The position numbers and the translations under genes were made by a program. A stretch of 35,528 nucleotides of DNA from a virus, in IMG/VR virus record IMGVR_UViG_3300034980_000253, positions 1-35,528 of that record. One strand, 5' to 3'. The notes under the pieces are model-generated. The model was given only the letters and a program-made list of their open reading frames with translations, ran no database searches and was not told the DNA's origin. Below are positions 1-11,207 of the stretch, piece by piece; position 1 is the first letter of the stretch; each line of letters opens with the position of its first letter.

Positions 1-2
1 CC

Positions 3-3000
3 AAGAAAAAGGCCACGAAGAAAAAGGTTAAGAAGAAGAAAAAGGTCTCGGATGAACAGCAGCAAGAGATTCAGGAGTCAAAAACAGATGCGACGATTGA
101 GCGAGGCGATACTGGTCAGCCCAAGTTGTTTGAAGTTGAGGGGCCAGTAGAAGACGCGCTGGACAATAAACAGATTCAGTCGATCCTAGATTTGATAGTC
201 CAGCGGTATAAGGGCAGTGAGTTATTCGGGAGAGAGAAGAATCCGGGAAATATACGAAACGAATTGAAGGGGTATTCTGCCGAGCAACTTTCCCGGTTAA
301 TAAACGAAGAAGCTAAGGGACTTCCGGGCGCTAATTTACGGAAAAGTATTCGGGAGATTGCAAAGATGGCTCCCAACGATCCCCTTCTGTCTGAGGCTCT
401 TGTCTTTAAGCCGAAACCTCCCGTTCCGCAGAGTGCGCGGCTCCAGAGTTGGGTTGATGGGTTCTTTAACAGGATTCAGCCAGTGGTTAATTTTGCGGTG
501 CAGTCAGCCGGGAGTAGTGAGACTGCACGAAAACGTCGACTTGGCGAATCGTCAAAGAGTGATCTCCCTCCAGACAAGATTGGGTTTTTGCGTATGGCGT
601 TGGAAATGGAGACGAATCCAACGCATCAGCGTGCGCTTACGAATGACCTCATGGATCTTCAGCGCAAGGTTTACGAGAAGACCTATCAGCGTGACGCAAT
701 GCTGGACGAGGGGATAAAAGGAAGAGACCGCACGAAATGGGCAGAAGAAATTCTGCGTCTCGACGAGGAGATTCGGTCACTAAACGACATAGGGTCAGTC
801 TTTGTGCATCGACCGCTGCTGGCCGGTGATAGCCGATGGGATCATAAGATTCCGGCTTGGTCTGCCAGGCTTCTTGATCCAATGTTAACAAAAGAGCAAA
901 AGAAACTCGGCGGAGCTTTCGTCCTTGTCGAGAATGGGAAGCTGAAATCTCTCAAGAACCAGTCGAAGTTATTTCAAGCCCTGTATGAGACGGGAAGTAA
1001 AGACCCGAATCGTCGAAATATAAAGCCAGAGGAGCGTGCCTCTATCTTTTTCGCACGGGTAGAATTTTTCCAACAGTGGCAAGCAAATCAGTCCCTGATT
1101 ACTAAAACAGGAAGACTCGTCAAGGCCGTCGAGAAAACCATTAATCAGTGGTCTCGGGGGCGGTTGAATAAGGAGGCTTTGGCGTTACAGCGAAAGCTCC
1201 ACGACGGCGTTCCGCTTTTTGCCAGATGGACGGGCTTGCGGAATCAGTCTGCGTTGACGCTTGCATTGAACAACACGTCGTCCATTCCAGACCACGGTGT
1301 GGTGACGGCCAAGATGGTCGACTCGTTTGTGAAGGAACTCACGGATGAGACGGGGAGCTTTACCTCTGACGAAGCGCAACAGCTTCGGGAATATCTCCTG
1401 CGCGTCTTCATGTCGATTGACTCAAACATTGATTTCTCTGATTTGCGAATTCAGGTGCGTGAGCGCATTGAGAAGAACAAGACTGCTCGTGGGGTGTATT
1501 GGCCGAACTTAGGTCTTATTCAGGTTAAACCGGGGCTTGTCAATACGGTCGCGCACGAGGTGGGCCACTACTTAATGCACAAGTGGTCGCGTGAGTTGAG
1601 CGGTGACGCGAATTGGGAGACGTCAACAAAGCTGGCCGTGCAGGAAGAGAACCTTGTTTATAACAGCGATCAGACGCCTGTGGCCTCAGAGCCTCGGGTG
1701 GAGTGGTTTAACCAGTTTCGTGAGTTCATTACGGATATTACCGAGCGTGCGGACACCCGAAGAACTCAGGAGCAAATTCAACTACAAAAGAATAAGAACA
1801 AGCAGTCGGTTCTTGAGAATAAAAAGATTGAAGCCTTTGCGAGGTTTGTTGACTGGTTCACTGAAAAGACACAGGCGGATGCAGCGCCGGGGTCAACACT
1901 GGGCGGAGCCGTTGGAGAGCGCACCAAGGTGAAGACGGAGTTTCGGGATAATTTTACAGAGGAGGACTTTACCTCATTTGTAAACTTGATCCAGTCGAAA
2001 CAGGGTCTGGACAGAACGGATCACAATCCGTTCGGAACAGAGTATGACCGCATCGACACCCCATATAACTCGTCATGGTTAACGAAGCTCCCTGATGCGA
2101 TTCTCGCGCAAGCGGCGAGGATGGGGGCGGTTATTTTGGATAACGCCGAGTCTCCAAAACTGAGATTAAAGACGACAGAGAGAGTTCCTAAACTCACAGA
2201 CACCGAGTTTAATGTGGCGTTTCTTGAACTGCTGGGTCAGCCACATAGGAATGCATGGTGGGATGAAAACAAAGGGGCGTTTCTCGACACGCAGCAACAG
2301 AAAACATATACGGAGTTGCGCGACAAGATGTATGGCGTCCAGTCAGGAAAGTATGACAAATCGAGACTGACTGAAGATGAGGCGAGTCAATACGACGAGC
2401 TTGAGCGAATGATCGCCGTGTCTCAAGGGTGGACGTCATCGAGCATGCCGTCACATCCTGCGAGGGTGGCGTATGCCATTTCTCAACACTTGCCCCTGAT
2501 TCGTGAAAAAGCCGAGCAGATGCTGCCCAGTGTGCGAAACGATATTACGCTCAGTCTCGGGACGACTGCGCCGATTGAAAAGGTTGAGCGCCCGGACGGA
2601 AGCGAGGGGCTGCTTGTGTCAACGCGGGTACCGCGAGGGCTGGCGCTGGTTACGGATCTACGTCGTCGGAATGCAGCCACGGGCCTGTGGGAGACAGTGG
2701 ACGCAGAGGAGCGAGACCGCATTAAGGACACGCGGTTAGACGCTGTAGACATTCCTCTCAACATGGTGGAGCGTGTCGTTGGGACGGGCGCATTCAGAGC
2801 TACGCATCCAGACGCCAGAAAGAAAGGCGCAACGGGGATCATATATCCTCCGTCACCGCTGTTGACGATGAAGGAGATTGACGACTACGCGCAGGGGAAA
2901 TTTAATGGCAAGACATTCGATCAAACTGAGCTTGACCACAAAATAACAGAACGGGTGATAGAGGTTGGAAAAGGAAACCTTCGGTATCTCTTAAAAGCCT

Positions 3001-6000
3001 ACGATGCCGACTTGAGCAAGGAAGCGATGAAGTGGTATGAGGGCGCGAACAAGATTGCCCTTCGACTGGCAGAAATAATTAACCCAGGCGCATCAAAGGA
3101 GAATCTCAACCGGGATCAGGCGGCAGCAATACTTGCGTCTCTTTCTCCACAGGCGGAATGGAACCAGAACATCGCCCGTGCGTTCAGGTTGGTTCAGATA
3201 TATAACCACTTCCAGTCAAATCCTGACGCTGTGTTTTCCGAGGAAATGTTCAAGTGGTGGGTGAAAAAAGTCCCTAAGACTGAGAAGGCCAACTACAGAA
3301 AGACGCTTAAGGACATTCAAGAGCGAGGGCTTTCCAAAAAACGACAGCTAGAGGAAGTTCAAAAAGCAAAGGACTTGCTTCGTGACAACCTTGATCAAAT
3401 GGAGCATCTGTCGAGGCTGGATGGAGTTGATGCTACCTTTCGTGAGACCTTCACGGGTGATGACGTCGATGTGACCGCTGAATACAAAGACTCGTTTGCG
3501 CCGAGGTCGTGGCGGCAGATGACGGGCAGATCCGGTGTGGCTGAGAAGGCGAGGATGATTCGGGCGTATGAGGAAACACAGTATGAAGATGACCTTGGGG
3601 CGCAGAATCCCGCTCTCAAGGGTCAGGTGCTTCCGAAGAAGAGTCGCAAGTATGTGGTGTATCAGCCTGATGGCGTTACCGGTGGAGTGCTGGCGCTGAA
3701 CGAGAAGAGCGGCAATCCTGCGTCCATGACGTGGGGAAGTTGGCCTGAAATTGAGAGTGCGCTGTCAATTCTAATGGACGGGTCAGCGTCGAATATCTCG
3801 GAACAGCTTGGGCTGGGGCACAAGGTGCGAAGTTTCTTTAATAACATCAACGTCCCGAGCGATGAGCGGTCGGTCACGATTGATACGCACGCGGTTGCTG
3901 CGTTTTACTTCTCTCCCTACGGATCGAACGACCCTGAAGTCGTTGGAACATTTGGTGGGCCTGACACGGTGTCGACGGGGCACACCGGGATGAACCCCAT
4001 GATTGCGGAAGCCTACTTCCAGCTTGCTGAAGAATTAGGGGTTTCGCCGCGTGCGCTTCAGTCTGTTGCATGGGAAGCCATGCGTGGGTTGATTCCATCG
4101 ACGCAGAAGCAGTCCCGTATGGTGACACCGAAAAAGGCGAGAGACGCCGCAGCGAAGGCGGGTACGGCTGTGCCTCGCGGGATCAAAACTACGGAGGGTG
4201 AGATTCCGCCCGAAGGCACCGTGTGGGACGACTACCAGCAGGGGAACCTTACGATTGAAGCGGCTCGTGCTGAAATTCATCAGCGGAGCATTGACGAGGG
4301 ACTTGCAAAAGCGGAGGAGAGCGATGGACAGGCCAGCTACCACAACGGGTTCCGAGATCCTGATTGGGCGGATGAGAGCTTTCGACTTTCCAATGACCAA
4401 AGCCGGGTACCTGAGGGCGTATCAACTGGACAACCCACTCGACTTTCCCCTGAATATCGATCTGATACAGGCGGTTCCGCTCTGGTTGGACGGCGAGTTA
4501 CCGCAGACGTGGGAAGAGTTCTTAGCGACGATGAGCTTCGGCTAGGAGAGGAGCAGGATCGACCGTGGGTGTGGGAGCCACGTCGTGACTATCACACGCA
4601 GTTCATTAGGGAAGCGCAACTCTTTATCAATACCTTCAGGGCGTCTGCGGATGCGTCCGAGGGTGTGGCCCCGCCCTATTACAGTGAGGTTGCGGAAGCA
4701 ATTCGTCGTGGATATAGACAGAGAGGAGTGCAGAAGCAGAAAAACCCTGCACTTCAGACTCCGGGTGTTATTCGTGGCTGGATTAGTGGGATAGACCAGA
4801 ACAAGGGTGAGTTGGACTTTCTTGGGCTTGACGACTGGCTCCAGAATGATGCGCCACGGTATAACGCCGATGGCACGCGGATGTCAGCGGAGGCACCGCT
4901 TACTGGGAAGCAAAAGGCATTCTCTAAGGTGTCCGTCGAGGACGTGCTGTCGTTTATCGGGCATAAGCAGTTAGAGATTGTGGAGTTTATTAACCAGCCC
5001 CTTGATCACCTGCAAAATGAAGGAGACATTGGTGTGACTGGCACTCCGTTTCCCGTTGCTGTCAGGCAATGGCCCGTGTCAGAGATGCCGACAGAGGCAT
5101 GGCGGGAGAGGGTGCGAGATCGTGGCGAGGTTGCGGATCATCGGATCAAACTGTTTCAGTTTCCTAAACATACAGAGCATTCGGCGTCGGGTGGCTATAA
5201 CCATCGAACCCTAGTGTTAGTGGCGCGTCCGCCACAGGCTGAAATGTCGATGGACGAACGGAGTGAGTCGGGGGCACAGTTTCTTGATGAAGTTGCTGAA
5301 CACGAAATGTATGACACTGATGCTCACCGCGACAGATTGTGGTGGTTGCGAACCCAAGAGCATGTGCCAATGCGCGACAATGAAAATTTTGCTTCCTTGT
5401 TTACAAGGGGTGACCGGCTTGAGATTACAAAGGTGTTGCAAAATTTTCGAGAGCGTGGCTTACAGCAGAGTCCGGCGAATGAAAAGTTTTACTGGGGAGG
5501 AGACGGCAGCATTGATCTTACTCAAGATAAGGACGATATCGCCGGTCTGACCTCAGGAAAGGAATATGACGAACTAATTGTATCTCCAACATTTGACTCG
5601 GCTGCTGATGCGAGAGCGTGGCTCAACGAGCAGATAGGCGCAGCCACACAGGTCACGCCGTTAAAGAACGTAGTGGCGCACGTTCGCGTGCAGGATCGCG
5701 TGTATCCCACCTATAGCCAGAATCAGGTAGAGGCGCTCTGGCAGAAACTGAGAGACGGTATTTACGCGCAAGGGTTTTTCTCGAAAACGGTAAAAGAGTT
5801 ACAAAAGGCACGAGCCGAGTATGACCAGTTGCACTATGAGGATCGACGAGGTGATATTCCCAAGGAGACGATGGATCGTTTGTCGCGTCGTCGACTCGGT
5901 CTCCTCTCTGAGCTTGGAAGTAAGGAAGCGTATGATACGACGCCGCCGAATGCAGCATGGATGCCGGGGCGATATACGCGGCACTTCGATCCATACCGGC

Positions 6001-9000
6001 CTCTGTTTCAGTTAGGAGACGACGTCAGCTTTTCTCTGACTGACGCTGTTGATCGTGGGATTCTGACAGACCGGGAAGTGACGATGCTGATGCACGAGTC
6101 CGATCTGCGGAGCGGGAGATCCTTATCTAAACATTCTGTCGTGCTGTCAGAGAAGGCCAGGTCGTATGAACTGGAGACCAGACAGTTGTGGGTGGATGAA
6201 GTGCAGTCTGACTGGGGGCAATCAGAGACGGCTGTTTTGGATGCTATTGCCGAGGGGTATGCGTTAAAGTTGATGTATACACTTGAGGAACGCGCACATT
6301 GGAAGCGTGAGCGAACGAAGCTACGAGAGCAGCTTGATTTTGCTAATGCGTTACTGGCGAGGTCGTATGATCGAGACAGAGTAAGTCCTAAGCAACGAGC
6401 CGAATTTGTGGCTGAACAAGAGCTTATCGTTCGTGATCTTAAAGAGTCGCTCAAAATTATCGACGAGAGCATCAAGGCTGTCGGGAAGGGATACATTAGA
6501 AATCCTCAAGGACATCTTGTGCAATGGGATGGGCCGGGAAACTACGATATTCCAGACGATGCGAAGCGACAGATTGAAAGGAATCTCAAAAAGAGGAAGC
6601 GTAACCCGAAAATTCGCCTCGCTGAAGGACTTGACCGGTCGTTGGCTTATTCTTCCGAGGAATACGATGAGCTTCCGAGTGGGATGGGGAACCAGTTTCG
6701 CATGACGCAAACTGGGTGGCAGCAACCCTCAAATGTCGACATTGGCGTATATCGCAAGGCTCCGTTTCCTCGTTTAAACTGGAAGTTGGACAGCTTGAAG
6801 CGCGTGATGCGCCTTGCCATCGAAGGCGGCTATGACTCTGTCGGACTCACAGATGCAGCCACGCAACGTCGGCGCTGGGATCGCACGGGACTACGGCTCG
6901 TTAAGGCTGAAGTGGTCTCTCCTAAAGCCCTCCCGAAGCGTCCAATTACAGAGACGAGAGGGAGGAAACAAGTAGGGATTGAGGACTTCGTTCCAAGCGG
7001 GTTGTTGAACGTGCGCCTTGTTGTAGAGTCAAGGTCAATAGATAGCGTGACGTCTGAGACGAGCGCGGCGAAGGACACCTATCTGGTGAAAGTGAACGAA
7101 TTTGGCCGCATTGTCTCTTTAGAGAGCGTCGAAGAACCTTCGACCTACCTTCCCCCTGACATTGTCGGAAAGATGTTTGACTCGGTTGTGCAGAGTCGTG
7201 ATTCAGATGTGAGCATGCTTGAGGCATTAAGGAAAGCTCCCAAGACGCACGCGGATCAGCGGACATATACGCCATCTGAGACCGTTGTCGTTGAAGGTGC
7301 GGCGTATGAAAGCGTCTATGGAGAGAGGACGGAAACAAGTCTGAATAAGTTTTTGAAACCGTGGAATATCCGCATGCGTCCAGTGTCGCTGGGTCTCAGG
7401 GTTAAAGCCGGAGGGCTTGAGAAGAGTGGCGGCACGGTGACGGGAACCAGTCTTCAGATATCCGAGGCCATGCGTCAGGATTTTACCTATAAGGGTATTG
7501 GGGTATGGGAGAAAGAGGTTCTGAACGAGGCGCAGCTTAATGAGAAGTTCCCGAATCTTTCAGGTGAAGAACAAATTGAGGCGGCGGAAGAGGCGGGGTA
7601 CGATGTCATTCGTGACGACCCAATGGAAGGGAAGGTTCCTTCTGCGCCCAAAGGACAGACGCCCCCCAAGAAGCCAGCGTTTGGAACCAAAGAGGAACAG
7701 CTTCTTCCCATCAGCACAATTATCGAGCGCGTAGCGAAGGGACTGGGGAACCTTCAGGTTTCCATTGGGCGCACCAGAGGCTTCCGTGGGCTTTATAAGC
7801 CGAGGCTGGGGTCTATCTGGATGAAGGCGGCGAATGACCTTGAGGTGCTGTCGCACGAGGTTGGTCACCACTTATATGAGAATCTCTTTAAGGTAAAGGG
7901 GAAGCGTTTCGCGCAGGAAGCGTGGACGTCGGAGTTGATTGAACTGTCAGGAGCGAGGCCCAATCTCGTGTCAGAGAACGCCTCGACAACACGTCGTGTG
8001 CGTGAGGGGGCCGCAGAGTTCTTTCGGATCTGGAGTCACGATCCCCGGCGTGCGAAGGTAGCTGCCCCGGAGTTTTACGCTGAGTTTGAGCGTCGAATTT
8101 CAGGAGACCTTGAGCAGACCTTGCGCGACTTCCAGAAAGAATATATTAAGCATTTTGAGGCGAACCCTGCTGATCGATTTGCCGCGCATCTTAATTTCTA
8201 TACTGGTCGTGCAGTCGACTTGTCGGAACCAGACAGGTTTCTTCGCTTTGAAGTCAATTGGTTAAACGAGCAAGCGCCTATTAAAAAGTTTGTGCGTGAA
8301 CTTGTTCGACTTCAGCGGAGCGGCAAGAAGCGGAGCGCAATAGCTGACATCTTTGACGTGAATGATATGCCTGAATTCATTCTGGACGATGCGTTCCGTC
8401 TTGGAGAGATGTCGAAGGGGGCCACGATTAAGGCGAGGAGCTTCTTGCGGATCGGCGTCAGAAAGAGGGACTTTGAAACGGAGCAGCCGATTCGGAACGA
8501 AAAAGGCAACGTCAGGACGAAGGCGTTTCATGGTGGCTTGCGAGAAGCAATGGAACCCGTGGTGAGTGAGTGGAAGTCAAAGGGTGGCAGCTTGCTGAAG
8601 TTGGGACTAGGCGAGGCTGGGAAGAAACGGGATTACTTTAGGGCGTTCAGTATTTATCTGGCAGCGAGACGAACCAAGTCATTGATTGAGCGTGGAGCCG
8701 ATGTGACGCCAGATTCAACGGCATTCGGACGGGGTGGCCCCACGCTGGAAGAGGCTCAAGCATTCATTGACCAGTGGGAAACGCCTGGCTTTAAGGCAGC
8801 AGCAGAGAATCTCTACGACTTTCAGTCATCGCTTCTGGATTATGCCGTCGACAGTGGGGCGCTCTCGCTTGAGGACGTTAATCGCGTGAGGGCGGTATCA
8901 ACAGACTATGTGCCCTTCAATCGCGTGAAGGCGGCGTCAGAGATGATTCTCGACTCCAGAGGTAACAAGAAGTCTCTGGCAAATACGCAGGACATTCTTA

Positions 9001-11159
9001 AAAAGTTTAAAGGGTCTGGCCGAGAAGTCGTTGATCCTATTGAAAGCATCGTGAAAAACACAATGCAGATTGTGCAGCAGGTAGAGTCGAACGCAGCGTT
9101 ACTCGCGCTCGTCCGCCAGTTGAGGGGTTTTAGCTCAAAGGAGATGGAGAGTATCGCGCAGTTCATTGAGCCGGTTCCAGCCAGAATGGAAAAGGTTGTT
9201 TCCAAGAAAAATGTTAAAGACATTCTCAAGATTCTGAGCGATCAAGGTATTGCGTTTAAGGATGGGCAGAAATGGGAGAAGGGTGGCGTTGAGGTTCCCG
9301 ACAGCGTTATTAACGATACCGAAATTTTGATTCAGTCATTTCGCCCAATTACAACGACAACGCCTTACGGGAACGAGATTTCCGTGCTGGAGGATGGAGA
9401 GCGGAAGTATTACAGGGTAAACGACAAGCAACTATTTGATGCGTTAAGCACGGTAACGCTTACTCCAAATCAGGTGCCAGTTATTGCATGGCTAGGGACT
9501 GCCACGCAGATGCTTCGTCAAGCTGCGACGACGACCTTGGAGTTTTTACTTCGGAACCCCATCAGGGACACACTGCAAGCTGCTACCGCAAGCAAGAACA
9601 TCTTTATTCCGGGGTGGACTACGGCGCGTGGGTTGTTTTCAATCCTTGCGGCAACAGATACCGGTCGTGCGCTGAACAAGAAACTCGGACGTGATGCGGA
9701 CACATGGTATGACGAGTTCCAGAATTCACTTGCGGGTGGCTATACGCTGGGATCGCTCAACCGTGATGTCATTATGGAAGAGGTGTATGCGTTGACGCCT
9801 GTGAAGCGTCGAGCCTTCCTAAGCCGGATTGTGCGTGACCCACTCACGGCGCTTCGTCGATTCCAAGAGATGATGGAGAACTCATCGCGTGTTGGTGACT
9901 TCGCGTTGTCGGTCAGGCGGTTGGAGCGCAAGGGACTCTCGCCTGAAGAGTCACGCGCTCAAGCGGCGTATGATGCGGCTGAAGTCACGGTGAACTTCAA
10001 GCGTATGGGTATTTATGGTCGCAACATGAATCAGACGAAGGCGTTCTTCAATGCCAGTATTCAGGGGAAGGCGCGTCTCGCAGAAGTGTTCAAGCGAAAC
10101 CCCGTGAAGTCAACGATGTCGGCGCTGCTTACTATTACGCCTCTCTCGATGGCGTCGTGGTATCTGACTAAGGACGACGAGGAATACGATGAGCTTCTTG
10201 ACTGGCAGAAGAAGGGGTTCTGGTGGTTCCCGCTTGGGAAAGAGAAGGGGCATGAATGGTTCGTAATTCCCAAGCCGTGGGAACTCGCGCATTTCTTTGG
10301 GAACATTCCAGAAGCGGCCCTCAACTATGTGTATAAGGGCGAGGATGGCGAGAGGCTCATTAAGGAAATCTTCCCTGACGAGGATTCCGTGTGGAGCTTA
10401 CTCGGTCAAGGTATTCCCACTTTTATTCTTCCAATGATTGAGGTTGGATTTAACCGATCTCTGTTTCGTCAGGGGCCAATTGTGAGTCCGTTTGACTGGA
10501 ATGTGATCAGTCCAGAGCATCAGTCGAACCGCTATACGTCAGAGACCGCACGGCAACTGGCAAAGTTGATGGACTGGAAGTTTTTCGGCGCGGCACATAT
10601 CGATCATTTACTTCAGGGATACACGGCTGGGCTGGGGGGATACGGGACAGACACAACTGATGCGCTGTTGCGGAAGGAAAAATTTACGATTCCCAAGACA
10701 GATGTAGGGTTTGATAATCCAATAGCGGCACTGATGGCTGGAGAATTAGAGCGCCCCCCAGTGCCAGTAAAAGGGACACCAAAGACCAGACTGTGGGGAT
10801 CACGCGCTCTCTTCCGCCCAAGCGTGGCCGGTGGAGGTGCCCAGTCGTTGCGAGATTTCTACGAAGAAGCCAACGCACTTGCTGGCGTGAAACGGGACAT
10901 GACTATTGAGCTAAAGCGCGGTGATACTGATGCGTGGAGAACCCTGTTTGACGAGCATCGAGACTTACTGGTTCGTGAGGGGCGTATTAGCTCGACGCGA
11001 GAACTACTCTCGTTTTATCGAGGAAGGATCAACCGCCTCTATGAGCAGTTTGATGGAGAGACGGCCCAAGAGCGTGGAGCGAGGGAGCAGGAATACTGGA
11101 ATCGGATGGTAGATACAGCACGTCGACACTTCGGGAAGTCTACGCTGTATCGGGACTAA
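3..11159 (+). CDS. Giant polyvalent (virion/ejection-type) protein, 5' partial
   Basis: The frame is open from the first bases of the window (codon at 3) through TAA at 11157-11159, over 3,700 residues, so the true start lies upstream. A TTG at 126 has no SD and is not a convincing start. The first in-frame residues are very lysine-rich. Visible domains: a zincin-type HEVGH (nt 1554-1568); a region near 3035-3200 with a WYxGANKIA motif and an ALSPQ-like helix motif, followed near 3870 by a TIDTHAV motif, resembling a recurrent phage domain; an EVQSDW motif (6198-6215) with its usual partner APF...W...LKR..RLA.EGGYDS near 6760-6850; a second zincin HEVGHH (7854-7871); and a C-terminal region (about 9500-10400) resembling large-polyvalent-protein C-terminal domains of the LPD38 kind. 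Multi-domain proteins of this type are packaged in virions and are thought to enter the host with the DNA. The role of this one is inferred from architecture; individual domain names are tentative. Confidence 0.9.
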   Translation, partial: KKKATKKKVKKKKKVSDEQQQEIQESKTDATIERGDTGQPKLFEVEGPVEDALDNKQIQSILDLIVQRYKGSELFGREKNPGNIRNELKGYSAEQLSRLINEEAKGLPGANLRKSIREIAKMAPNDPLLSEALVFKPKPPVPQSARLQSWVDGFFNRIQPVVNFAVQSAGSSETARKRRLGESSKSDLPPDKIGFLRMALEMETNPTHQRALTNDLMDLQRKVYEKTYQRDAMLDEGIKGRDRTKWAEEILRLDEEIRSLNDIGSVFVHRPLLAGDSRWDHKIPAWSARLLDPMLTKEQKKLGGAFVLVENGKLKSLKNQSKLFQALYETGSKDPNRRNIKPEERASIFFARVEFFQQWQANQSLITKTGRLVKAVEKTINQWSRGRLNKEALALQRKLHDGVPLFARWTGLRNQSALTLALNNTSSIPDHGVVTAKMVDSFVKELTDETGSFTSDEAQQLREYLLRVFMSIDSNIDFSDLRIQVRERIEKNKTARGVYWPNLGLIQVKPGLVNTVAHEVGHYLMHKWSRELSGDANWETSTKLAVQEENLVYNSDQTPVASEPRVEWFNQFREFITDITERADTRRTQEQIQLQKNKNKQSVLENKKIEAFARFVDWFTEKTQADAAPGSTLGGAVGERTKVKTEFRDNFTEEDFTSFVNLIQSKQGLDRTDHNPFGTEYDRIDTPYNSSWLTKLPDAILAQAARMGAVILDNAESPKLRLKTTERVPKLTDTEFNVAFLELLGQPHRNAWWDENKGAFLDTQQQKTYTELRDKMYGVQSGKYDKSRLTEDEASQYDELERMIAVSQGWTSSSMPSHPARVAYAISQHLPLIREKAEQMLPSVRNDITLSLGTTAPIEKVERPDGSEGLLVSTRVPRGLALVTDLRRRNAATGLWETVDAEERDRIKDTRLDAVDIPLNMVERVVGTGAFRATHPDARKKGATGIIYPPSPLLTMKEIDDYAQGKFNGKTFDQTELDHKITERVIEVGKGNLRYLLKAYDADLSKEAMKWYEGANKIALRLAEIINPGASKENLNRDQAAAILASLSPQAEWNQNIARAFRLVQIYNHFQSNPDAVFSEEMFKWWVKKVPKTEKANYRKTLKDIQERGLSKKRQLEEVQKAKDLLRDNLDQMEHLSRLDGVDATFRETFTGDDVDVTAEYKDSFAPRSWRQMTGRSGVAEKARMIRAYEETQYEDDLGAQNPALKGQVLPKKSRKYVVYQPDGVTGGVLALNEKSGNPASMTWGSWPEIESALSILMDGSASNISEQLGLGHKVRSFFNNINVPSDERSVTIDTHAVAAFYFSPYGSNDPEVVGTFGGPDTVSTGHTGMNPMIAEAYFQLAEELGVSPRALQSVAWEAMRGLIPSTQKQSRMVTPKKARDAAAKAGTAVPRGIKTTEGEIPPEGTVWDDYQQGNLTIEAARAEIHQRSIDEGLAKAEESDGQASYHNGFRDPDWADESFRLSNDQSRVPEGVSTGQPTRLSPEYRSDTGGSALVGRRVTADVGRVLSDDELRLGEEQDRPWVWEPRRDYHTQFIREAQLFINTFRASADASEGVAPPYYSEVAEAIRRGYRQRGVQKQKNPALQTPGVIRGWISGIDQNKGELDFLGLDDWLQNDAPRYNADGTRMSAEAPLTGKQKAFSKVSVEDVLSFIGHKQLEIVEFINQPLDHLQNEGDIGVTGTPFPVAVRQWPVSEMPTEAWRERVRDRGEVADHRIKLFQFPKHTEHSASGGYNHRTLVLVARPPQAEMSMDERSESGAQFLDEVAEHEMYDTDAHRDRLWWLRTQEHVPMRDNENFASLFTRGDRLEITKVLQNFRERGLQQSPANEKFYWGGDGSIDLTQDKDDIAGLTSGKEYDELIVSPTFDSAADARAWLNEQIGAATQVTPLKNVVAHVRVQDRVYPTYSQNQVEALWQKLRDGIYAQGFFSKTVKELQKARAEYDQLHYEDRRGDIPKETMDRLSRRRLGLLSELGSKEAYDTTPPNAAWMPGRYTRHFDPYRPLFQLGDDVSFSLTDAVDRGILTDREVTMLMHESDLRSGRSLSKHSVVLSEKARSYELETRQLWVDEVQSDWGQSETAVLDAIAEGYALKLMYTLEERAHWKRERTKLREQLDFANALLARSYDRDRVSPKQRAEFVAEQELIVRDLKESLKIIDESIKAVGKGYIRNPQGHLVQWDGPGNYDIPDDAKRQIERNLKKRKRNPKIRLAEGLDRSLAYSSEEYDELPSGMGNQFRMTQTGWQQPSNVDIGVYRKAPFPRLNWKLDSLKRVMRLAIEGGYDSVGLTDAATQRRRWDRTGLRLVKAEVVSPKALPKRPITETRGRKQVGIEDFVPSGLLNVRLVVESRSIDSVTSETSAAKDTYLVKVNEFGRIVSLESVEEPSTYLPPDIVGKMFDSVVQSRDSDVSMLEALRKAPKTHADQRTYTPSETVVVEGAAYESVYGERTETSLNKFLKPWNIRMRPVSLGLRVKAGGLEKSGGTVTGTSLQISEAMRQDFTYKGIGVWEKEVLNEAQLNEKFPNLSGEEQIEAAEEAGYDVIRDDPMEGKVPSAPKGQTPPKKPAFGTKEEQLLPISTIIERVAKGLGNLQVSIGRTRGFRGLYKPRLGSIWMKAANDLEVLSHEVGHHLYENLFKVKGKRFAQEAWTSELIELSGARPNLVSENASTTRRVREGAAEFFRIWSHDPRRAKVAAPEFYAEFERRISGDLEQTLRDFQKEYIKHFEANPADRFAAHLNFYTGRAVDLSEPDRFLRFEVNWLNEQAPIKKFVRELVRLQRSGKKRSAIADIFDVNDMPEFILDDAFRLGEMSKGATIKARSFLRIGVRKRDFETEQPIRNEKGNVRTKAFHGGLREAMEPVVSEWKSKGGSLLKLGLGEAGKKRDYFRAFSIYLAARRTKSLIERGADVTPDSTAFGRGGPTLEEAQAFIDQWETPGFKAAAENLYDFQSSLLDYAVDSGALSLEDVNRVRAVSTDYVPFNRVKAASEMILDSRGNKKSLANTQDILKKFKGSGREVVDPIESIVKNTMQIVQQVESNAALLALVRQLRGFSSKEMESIAQFIEPVPARMEKVVSKKNVKDILKILSDQGIAFKDGQKWEKGGVEVPDSVINDTEILIQSFRPITTTTPYGNEISVLEDGERKYYRVNDKQLFDALSTVTLTPNQVPVIAWLGTATQMLRQAATTTLEFLLRNPIRDTLQAATASKNIFIPGWTTARGLFSILAATDTGRALNKKLGRDADTWYDEFQNSLAGGYTLGSLNRDVIMEEVYALTPVKRRAFLSRIVRDPLTALRRFQEMMENSSRVGDFALSVRRLERKGLSPEESRAQAAYDAAEVTVNFKRMGIYGRNMNQTKAFFNASIQGKARLAEVFKRNPVKSTMSALLTITPLSMASWYLTKDDEEYDELLDWQKKGFWWFPLGKEKGHEWFVIPKPWELAHFFGNIPEAALNYVYKGEDGERLIKEIFPDEDSVWSLLGQGIPTFILPMIEVGFNRSLFRQGPIVSPFDWNVISPEHQSNRYTSETARQLAKLMDWKFFGAAHIDHLLQGYTAGLGGYGTDTTDALLRKEKFTIPKTDVGFDNPIAALMAGELERPPVPVKGTPKTRLWGSRALFRPSVAGGGAQSLRDFYEEANALAGVKRDMTIELKRGDTDAWRTLFDEHRDLLVREGRISSTRELLSFYRGRINRLYEQFDGETAQERGAREQEYWNRMVDTARRHFGKSTLYRD

Positions 11160-11207
11160 TCCGACCTTGTCGGCAAGAAAAGCGTAAAATAGGCGAAGGA
11201 TATAGCA

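Noticed and set aside
126-128. TTG as the start codon of the giant protein
   Set aside because: No SD and the frame stays open to the window edge with lysine-rich coding sequence; the true start lies upstream.
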